Of a stretch of DNA of 64,000 bases, positions 59,404 to 64,000 are shown one piece after another. Within the stretch, counting starts at the first letter, position 1. Every line of letters begins with the position of its first letter. The notes beneath the pieces are model-generated. The model was not told the DNA's origin. It was given only the letters and a program-made list of their open reading frames with translations, and did not search any database. Position numbers and translations under genes: made by a program. The stretch is from Malachius bipustulatus (Eukaryota > Arthropoda > Insecta > Coleoptera > Melyridae). The DNA is taken from NCBI GenBank assembly GCA_910589415.1, contig OU342638.1:34445579-34509578 (forward strand), given 5' to 3'.

Positions 59404-59445
59404 CTGTCAACTAGTTTCGGGCAAGGTCACCCATCTTCAGGACAG
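59404..59445 (-). ncRNA. Hammerhead ribozyme motif in Penelope pseudo-LTR (copy 1)
   Basis: On the minus strand: CTGTC (stem I 5'), core CTGAAGA (fits CUGANGA), a stem II hairpin with GGG(T)...(G)CCC, core GAA, a minimal stem III AC-TA-GT, the cleavage triplet GTT, then GACAG, an exact complement of the stem I strand. Hammerheads with tiny stem III are known from Penelope-like elements, where they may work as dimers. One unpaired T sits at the base of stem II. Confidence 0.75.
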
Positions 59446-59777
59446 CTGAAAGTAAGGTGAGATGGTGTTACATGTTTTTCAAACAATTATTAGTTTATTG
59501 TCAAAAAATTATTTGTCTTTGTACACTTACTTGTCAGCTTTACAGATCCCCAAAATTCCACTCTAGGGCGAGAATGATAATAAAATAGCAAAAATTTTTC
59601 CACTAAGTAAGGTTACAACACGTGGGGAAGATATAATGTGGACAAAAAACTCTCAAACTCTCAGTTTTTGAATTAAAAGATTTTTCCAAAGTGGATTAAT
59701 CGCATTAAAAGTTGAAGACTTACATTACAAATGTTTGAATTTACAAATTATATAACTATAAAGGCAAGTTAAACGGC

Positions 59778-59800
59778 AGAATGTCGTGAAGCGACATTCT
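59778..59800. other. Perfect 9 bp hairpin in the Penelope 3' region
   Basis: agaatgtcg and cgacattct flank a 5 nt loop. The second copy is at 63152-63174. Its role is unknown; position in the 3' region would suit a structure recognised by the RT, but that is inference. Confidence 0.6.
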
Positions 59801-60276
59801 CCGGCGGGTGTTCAAGAACGACAAAATGGTTACGTTATTTAAATTTCATATCGGACCAGACTCCCTCCTTCCCTCTCTATCTCCATGTCAATTTGTTAGA
59901 TTGAATGTTCCTTCAAAATTGATTGACTCAATGAATGGAATTGAAGTTGACATACGAGAAATGATAAAAACAAAAAAGAAGAAGAAAGTGTACAAGTTAA
60001 AAATATCCATGTCATATTTCATCGAATGAAGCATGTCAATTGACATCCTTCATCCACGAAACGTGAATGTCATGTGTGTCAATTTATATCATTATAAAAA
60101 TATCTTTGTTTACATCCAGACTTAAACAGAACAACAATCAAAATTTCCACGACCAATACAAGAAATAAAAATCTAACAATTGATTATAATATTATTAGAA
60201 ATAGATTACTATTGTAAGAATAGTGTGGTTGTTGAATTTGTTATTGCAATTATGGAAAAAGAAGATGAAAGTTTAT

Positions 60277-62709
60277 TTAAGTGACTGTAGAATTTGTAAA
60301 AAGGTTTTTGTATATGGGATTGAATCTAAAAATTTGTGTTTGTTGATTTAAACAATTGGAGCCATTCTCCACTAATGCCTTATGGATTTCCAGATTTTCA
60401 AGGAGATCGAGAAGCAATCCTCTTGTGTTGGTATGAACCAAGATTTCACTGTCCCTGTCAGGGTCAAAATTATGACTGTTTTGTTCCAAATGATTTCCAA
60501 AATGAGATTTATCGCTTTTAGTTATGTGCTCTCTTATTCTAGTTCTAAGGCTTCTACAAGTTTGACCGACGTAAATCGAATCACAATCTGAACACCTCAG
60601 CCTGTAAACCCCACTTTTGTCAAGTTTATTAAATTTGTCTTTATTATGGATTAAATTTTGTGCTAAAGAGTTAACCGAAGAAAAAGAAATTTTGGAGTTC
60701 GAATGTTTCTGGACTATGTTGGCGACCCGCTCAGAGATGGGTCCAATGTAAGGGACAGAAAAATATTTAAAAGTGTGATTTTGGACTATTGGTGTGGTTA
60801 TGTATGAAGAAGATCTTATGTTATTATTAAGGTATTTGTTGTTGATTTTGTCGATAATGTGTCTGTCGAAACCATTGTTGAATGCTATAGTATGTAGTAA
60901 TTTGATTTCGTTATTGTAATTTTCATTGCTTAATGGGGTATTATTTAGTCTATGTATGTATGTTCTGAAGGCTGCTATTTTGTATTTGAATGGGTGGGAT
61001 GAATTAAAATGGATTACATGATCAGTCTGTGTTGGTTTCCTATATATGTCAAATGATAAATTGTTATTGTCATGTGCTATTGTTAGATCTAGAAAATTAA
61101 TTTTCCTGTTATTTTCAGTTTCCATTGTGAACTTGATGTTTGGATGAATTGTGTTTAAGTGGTCCATTATCTCCATAGCTGTGTTATTGTCCCCCTCTAT
61201 CACCGCGAAGCAATCGTCGACATATCTAGTCCAGAACTTAACTTTGGTGAAAAGTTCAGTCCTACTGAACCCAACCTCAACATAGTTCATGAAAAACTCC
61301 GCAAGAAGAGGCGACAGACTGCTCCCCATGGCTAAGCCATCATTTTGTGACCAAAAAGTGTTATTGAATTGGCAAAAGTTCTGTTTTAAGGCGTACCTAA
61401 GCAAGGAGATCAAATCAATCGCATCCTCCAATGGGATGTTATCTTTGAGGTATTTAAATACTATGTCAACGGTGAGCTCAACAGGGACGGAAGTGAACAG
61501 ATTCGTAACATCATAAGAAACAAGGATTTGACTGTCTGTAACGTTCAAGTTGGAAACTCTGTCAATAAACTGCCTACTATTTTTAATTGCAAATTTTGGT
61601 GTAAAATTAGTTAAGTTTAATAGTATGTTCTTTAGAAAGATGTTCAAATTACAACTGGGTGTGCCTATTTGAGAGACTACTGGTCTTATCGGGATGTTAT
61701 CTTTATGGATCTTTGGCAAGCCATACAATCTGGGTGGGTGAAAGTTGGAAGGAATGATGGACTTGGCTCCATATTTATTAAGGGTGGCCGATAGAGTTTT
61801 TGTTAGTTTTTTAAGGTTGTTATAGTATTTGTTAGTGGGATTGTGACTCAATTTTGTGAAGTTGTTGTTGTCGAGGAAATCTTTTATTTTAGAGTTGTAA
61901 GAGTTTTTGTTTAAGATGACTACACAATTACCTTTATCTGCTTTTGTTATTATTAAGTTGTTGTTAGTAATTTTCTTTTTGATTTTAATTAAAGTGGACA
62001 TTTCTTTGTTGTGTATACCTTCACGTTTCATTTTATTGTGTAGACTGATATAGTTGTAGAGAGTGTTGCTACATTGATTTCTCATAATTCGTTTTGTCTC
62101 TGTATTGGTGTCACTTTTTTCAATTACAAAATCAATATGTAGTGAAAGCTTCTGTAATTCTTTGATGTTAAAATTAAAGACTGAATATTTTAATCCCTTA
62201 TTGATGAGAGCCAGTTCCCCAGATGTAAAATTGACTCCCGACAGATTGACAGTTCTTTCATTAAATTTGTGAGTAGATATCTCAAAGTTTCGGTCCCTAT
62301 TTTTCTGGGCTCTTAGTGAAGTAAGCTTGTTGTTCAACCTATTGTGTTTCTCTAAATTAGCGTAACCTAAACTTTCCTGTATATCTGTGTGAATGTCATT
62401 GAACACAAAGAAAGGAATAATAGATGTGATCTGATTATACAAAATTTTGAGTTTGTGATTAAAATTGTCCAACAGTCTATAGTGTCTCTTTATCTGACCT
62501 TTCATGATGTCTCTTGAAATCTTCTCTCTTAGAATCTGTGGTATGTTCTTGGAAGTTTTAACCCTGGCAAAAGTTGGTGTTAGTTCTTCATGTAAGCATC
62601 TTTGTATGAACCAGATGTCTGCCCTTGTTTCGCACCTCTTGATGGAGAATTTCCGGAATCTGTAGACCAGGCGATCGACTTCAAATGAATAATGATAATT
62701 GTTGGCCAT
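60277..62709 (-). CDS. Penelope-like reverse transcriptase / GIY-YIG endonuclease, 810 aa
   Basis: The ORF is intact. The ATG at 62707-62709 sits in an accATGg context; an upstream extension begins with TTG and is ignored. The stop is TAA. In order: an N-terminal charged region; RT motif A with SYDVTNLFTSVP (~398-409); motif B with DGLAMGSSLSPLLAEFF (~457-473); the catalytic RYVDDC (~495-500); the thumb-side YRKPTQTDHVIHF (~556-568) typical of the family; and a C-terminal GIY-YIG nuclease with GVYRLRCSDCDSIYVGQT (~700-717), its Cys pair, and a conserved Glu/His region after it. The protein copies element RNA and cuts target DNA. No stop or frameshift, so the copy is young and could be active. 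The 5' leader left after the tandem junction is only ~18 nt. Confidence 0.95.
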   Translation of the reverse strand: MANNYHYSFEVDRLVYRFRKFSIKRCETRADIWFIQRCLHEELTPTFARVKTSKNIPQILREKISRDIMKGQIKRHYRLLDNFNHKLKILYNQITSIIPFFVFNDIHTDIQESLGYANLEKHNRLNNKLTSLRAQKNRDRNFEISTHKFNERTVNLSGVNFTSGELALINKGLKYSVFNFNIKELQKLSLHIDFVIEKSDTNTETKRIMRNQCSNTLYNYISLHNKMKREGIHNKEMSTLIKIKKKITNNNLIITKADKGNCVVILNKNSYNSKIKDFLDNNNFTKLSHNPTNKYYNNLKKLTKTLSATLNKYGAKSIIPSNFHPPRLYGLPKIHKDNIPIRPVVSQIGTPSCNLNIFLKNILLNLTNFTPKFAIKNSRQFIDRVSNLNVTDSQILVSYDVTNLFTSVPVELTVDIVFKYLKDNIPLEDAIDLISLLRYALKQNFCQFNNTFWSQNDGLAMGSSLSPLLAEFFMNYVEVGFSRTELFTKVKFWTRYVDDCFAVIEGDNNTAMEIMDHLNTIHPNIKFTMETENNRKINFLDLTIAHDNNNLSFDIYRKPTQTDHVIHFNSSHPFKYKIAAFRTYIHRLNNTPLSNENYNNEIKLLHTIAFNNGFDRHIIDKINNKYLNNNIRSSSYITTPIVQNHTFKYFSVPYIGPISERVANIVQKHSNSKISFSSVNSLAQNLIHNKDKFNKLDKSGVYRLRCSDCDSIYVGQTCRSLRTRIREHITKSDKSHFGNHLEQNSHNFDPDRDSEILVHTNTRGLLLDLLENLEIHKALVENGSNCLNQQTQIFRFNPIYKNLFTNSTVT

Positions 62710-62777
62710 GGTATACCCAAAAAATGATAAATGAAACAAGATTGTAGGTCAATGGGTATAAATTTATTTATAATAGT

Positions 62778-62819
62778 CTGTCAACTAGTTTCGGGCAAGG
62801 TCACCCATCTTCAGGACAG
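62778..62819 (-). ncRNA. Hammerhead ribozyme motif in Penelope pseudo-LTR (copy 2)
   Basis: Identical motif 3374 bp from the first. Cleavage at both sites of a read-through transcript would release a unit-length element RNA. Confidence 0.75.
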
Positions 62820-63650
62820 CTGAAAGTAAGGTGAGATGGTGTTACATGTTTTTCAAACAATTATTAGTTTATTGTCAAAAAATTATTTGTCTTTGTACAC
62901 TTACTTGTCAGCTTTACAGATCCCCAAAATTCCACTCTAGGGCGAGAATGATAATAAAATAGCAAAAATTTTTCCACTAAGTAAGGTTACAACACGTGGG
63001 GAAGATATAATGTGGACAAAAAACTCTCAAACTCTCAGTTTTTGAATTAAAAGATTTTTCCAAAGTGGATTAATCGCATTAAAAGTTGAAGACTTACATT
63101 ACAAATGTTTGAATTTACAAATTATATAACTATAAAGGCAAGTTAAACGGCAGAATGTCGTGAAGCGACATTCTCCGGCGGGTGTTCAAGAACGACAAAA
63201 TGGTTACGTTATTTAAATTTCATATCGGACCAGACTCCCTCCTTCCCTCTCTATCTCCATGTCAATTTGTTAGATTGAATGTTCCTTCAAAATTGATTGA
63301 CTCAATGAATGGAATTGAAGTTGACATACGAGAAATGATAAAAACAAAAAAGAAGAAGAAAGTGTACAAGTTAAAAATATCCATGTCATATTTCATCGAA
63401 TGAAGCATGTCAATTGACATCCTTCATCCACGAAACGTGAATGTCATGTGTGTCAATTTATATCATTATAAAAATATCTTTGTTTACATCCAGACTTAAA
63501 CAGAACAACAATCAAAATTTCCACGACCAATACAAGAAATAAAAATCTAACAATTGATTATAATATTATTAGAAATAGATTACTATTGTAAGAATAGTGT
63601 GGTTGTTGAATTTGTTATTGCAATTATGGAAAAAGAAGATGAAAGTTTAT

Positions 63651-64000
63651 TTAAGTGACTGTAGAATTTGTAAAAAGGTTTTTGTATATGGGATTGAATC
63701 TAAAAATTTGTGTTTGTTGATTTAAACAATTGGAGCCATTCTCCACTAATGCCTTATGGATTTCCAGATTTTCAAGGAGATCGAGAAGCAATCCTCTTGT
63801 GTTGGTATGAACCAAGATTTCACTGTCCCTGTCAGGGTCAAAATTATGACTGTTTTGTTCCAAATGATTTCCAAAATGAGATTTATCGCTTTTAGTTATG
63901 TGCTCTCTTATTCTAGTTCTAAGGCTTCTACAAGTTTGACCGACGTAAATCGAATCACAATCTGAACACCTCAGCCTGTAAACCCCACTTTTGTCAAGTT
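63651..64000 (-). CDS. C-terminal part of a second Penelope-like ORF (partial)
   Basis: It has the same C-terminal nuclease sequence and TAA stop as the full copy. The frame is open to the window edge (about 116 codons visible), so the start is outside. Confidence 0.88.
   Translation of the reverse strand, partial: LDKSGVYRLRCSDCDSIYVGQTCRSLRTRIREHITKSDKSHFGNHLEQNSHNFDPDRDSEILVHTNTRGLLLDLLENLEIHKALVENGSNCLNQQTQIFRFNPIYKNLFTNSTVT

Larger units (their letters stand above)
59354..62727 (-). mobile_element. Penelope-like retroelement, full monomer (3374 bp)
   Basis: The direct repeat starting taaatgaaacaagattg occurs at 59354 and again at 62728, offset 3374 bp, and every comparable landmark keeps that offset. 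This is the tandem or pseudo-LTR arrangement typical of Penelope-like elements. The monomer holds one ORF (RT plus GIY-YIG nuclease) on the minus strand, followed by about 920 bp of 3' sequence with a hammerhead motif and a hairpin. The insertion point is in intron 1 of the second protease copy, after ...tttaagg; the unoccupied equivalent is at about 50195 in copy A. Confidence 0.92.
62728..64000 (-). mobile_element. Second, tandem Penelope-like copy, cut by the window end
   Basis: It repeats 59354-60626 with no difference that I can find by eye. Read on the minus strand, it is the upstream unit whose 3' end abuts the ORF of the full monomer. The remainder lies beyond 64000. Confidence 0.9.

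Noticed and set aside
59808..60029. 73-codon + strand ORF in the Penelope 3' region (also at 63182)
   Set aside because: It starts with GTG, is antisense to the element and is present twice only because the region is duplicated; no domain.

Overview
The window looks like arthropod, most likely insect, nuclear DNA. It is AT-rich and gene-poor. Genes are split by canonical GT-AG introns, from very short (55-83 bp) to several kb. It carries eukaryotic TEs (a Penelope-like element, LTR remnants, fold-back elements, a tRNA-derived SINE) and an insect-style secreted serine protease. I cannot name the species. No bacterial-type genes, operons or CRISPR arrays are present.

Layout. From 0.4 to 3.7 kb lies a ~310 bp tandem repeat with an inverted left arm and a nested insertion. 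From 5.96 to 8.46 kb lies a ~183 bp array in which each unit looks like a small exon: acceptor, ATG, short ORF, donor. From 10.9 to 14.5 kb lies a ~203 bp satellite-like array containing a 407 bp dimeric higher-order repeat. From 14.9 to 15.46 kb there is a GC-richer stretch ending in a good donor site, a candidate promoter and noncoding first exon. From 15.5 to 25.3 kb there is degenerate DNA, a SINE, two large fold-back elements and a pyrimidine-rich array.

From 27.2 to 44.03 kb on the + strand I can assemble a seven-exon gene, counting the exon with the start codon as the first of seven. It encodes a 577-residue protein with an N-terminal PTB/PID-type phosphotyrosine-binding (adaptor) fold. 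Each of its three long introns is built from its own tandem repeat family. Intron 2 also holds a probable solo LTR, and exon 3 lies between a C-rich and a G-rich array.

From 45.5 kb onward there is a tandem segmental duplication with a ~6.3 kb unit. Copy A holds a complete five-exon secreted chymotrypsin-family protease (252 aa) with its TATA box. Copy B keeps the same flank and the protease promoter and first exon, but has been hit by two transposons: a 2.8 kb TG...CA element with CTTT target duplications at 52.3-55.1 kb, and a tandem Penelope-like retroelement from 59.35 kb to the window end. The Penelope element has an intact RT plus GIY-YIG ORF of 810 aa and carries a hammerhead-ribozyme motif in each pseudo-LTR. 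Because copy A is present, both empty target sites can be read in the same window.
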